Source: Planctomycetaceae bacterium (GTDB lineage Bacteria > Planctomycetota > Planctomycetia > Planctomycetales > Planctomycetaceae). Taken from it: a DNA stretch of 56,978 nucleotides. A program made the translations under genes and the position numbers. The DNA is taken from the NCBI GenBank assembly GCA_021732845.1, contig JAKFUF010000026.1, forward strand, positions 1 to 56,978. Reading direction: 5' to 3'. Positions 56,568 to 56,978 of the stretch are shown one piece after another. The notes below the pieces were generated by a model, which was not told the DNA's origin, did no database searches, and saw only the letters and a list, made by a program, of their open reading frames with translations. Position 1 is the first letter of the stretch; each line of letters opens with the position of its first letter.

Positions 56568-56689
56568 AACCACGAATTTTCACGAATCTTACGAATATCA
56601 CGAATGATCAACCGGCATGGCTTCGCGGGTGATGGAATCCTGCGCGTTGTTATTCGTGACATTCGTCTTATTCGTGAAAATTCGTGGTT
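56568..56689. repeat. Large inverted repeat of CACGAAT words
   Basis: Two 38-base arms (56568-56605 and 56652-56689) match in inverse orientation at about 34 of 38 positions; both are built from (TT)CACGAAT words, beginning AACCACGAATTTTCACGAA. The 46-base centre is GC-rich (GGCTTCGCGGGTGATGGAATC). A partial copy lies near 55148. Confidence 0.8.
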
Positions 56690-56744
56690 CCCCCTTCTCG
56701 TTGCCTAAGACCGGCCTTCGGTTAGCATCTTGAAGCGTGCTTTA

Positions 56745-56862
56745 GGACGGCGGCAAGAATAACTGTCGATTTTTGACGAGCCGCACAGCCAATGAGGTTG
56801 GAGGATGATCGGAAGACGCCAACGCCACGAACCGGACGCTAAGGACCGCAGCATCAATAAAA
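56745..56862. repeat. Dispersed 'GAATAACTGTC' repeat, copy 4 (internally deleted)
   Basis: Begins GGACGGCGGCAAGAATAACT and ends CGCTAAGGACCGCAGCATCA. Compared with copy 2 it lacks about 30 bases between AATGAG and GTTGGAGG (the CCGGAGGGCCTTAG part), so the family has deletion variants. Confidence 0.85.
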
Positions 56863-56926
56863 GTGAACTTTATGTCGGTGCACTGATGACGGCACAAGAG
56901 CGCTCTGATTGGCACGGCGTGACCAA

Positions 56927-56978
56927 GGATGATCCCGGAGGGATCACAGCTCTTAGCCGGGGGTTGAGCGAAGTGTCG
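56927..56978. repeat. 'GATCCCGGAGGGATC' element, cut by the window end
   Basis: AAGGATGATCCCGGAGGGAT, then CACAGCTCTTAGCCGGGGGT and TGAGCGAAGTGTCG match the inverse of 41158-41213 with one or two differences. The element continues beyond the window. Confidence 0.85.

Overview
The window looks like a chromosome segment of a planctomycete (Planctomycetota). This rests on family content: a DUF1501 protein next to a DUF1549/DUF1553 protein with Ig-like and cytochrome-like motifs, a protein kinase with a DWG motif and TPR tail, a 1.8-kDa-repeat PPC surface protein with an N-terminal 'LEALEIRTLLA' type segment, an ECF sigma factor fused to a membrane domain, an orphan MoxR ATPase and an EF-hand secreted protein. 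The DNA is GC-rich, genes are mostly singletons or pairs, and intergenic gaps are full of short palindromic repeats. I cannot name the genus.

Layout. 1-126 is the 3' end of a group II intron (domains V and VI). 617-10150: a membrane Ser/Thr kinase and a giant PPC-domain protein. 10237-12425 (minus): an HNH nuclease and an AAA ATPase overlapping by 4 bp, the gene architecture of a Septu (PtuA/PtuB-type) anti-phage system. 12528-16330 (minus): DUF1501 + DUF1549/DUF1553 pair. 16549-20547: ScpA, an FHA protein with a DUF4123-like C-terminus, and an Hsp90-like GHKL chaperone. 20870-22654: MFS transporter with a large loop insertion. 22719-23753: a tandem array of a 131-bp palindromic unit, broken by a 133-bp MITE-like insertion with a 12-bp flanking duplication. 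23779-27864 (minus): a TPR protein and a prenyltransferase-fold secreted protein.

28058-32649: a BlaI-type repressor, an M56 (BlaR1-like) membrane metalloprotease with a very long sensor-like C-terminus, and a small secreted protein broken by a 4-bp CTAA duplication; two matching dyads overlap the promoter in front of blaI. 32825-37691 (minus): STM4013-like hydrolase, GT2 glycosyltransferase, DUF309 protein, EF-hand protein, membrane glutaredoxin-like protein. 38136-43884: lipoprotein, HAD phosphatase, MoxR ATPase, a membrane protein, and the sigma-factor fusion. 43959-49402: LeuS, ThuA-fold protein, YkgJ iron-sulfur/zinc cluster protein. 50350-56318: S41 protease, aldehyde dehydrogenase, isochorismatase-fold hydrolase, APH-fold kinase.

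From about 40.6 kb onward the intergenic regions carry several families of dispersed repeats (four copies of a 'GAATAACTGTC' family, two of a 'GATCCCGGAGGGATC' family, and large inverted repeats). These repeats, the MITE-like insertion, the intron end and the Septu-like pair are the mobile or accessory parts; the rest appears to be ordinary planctomycete chromosome. No tRNA, rRNA or CRISPR array was recognised. All assignments are by reading motifs; no database search was possible.
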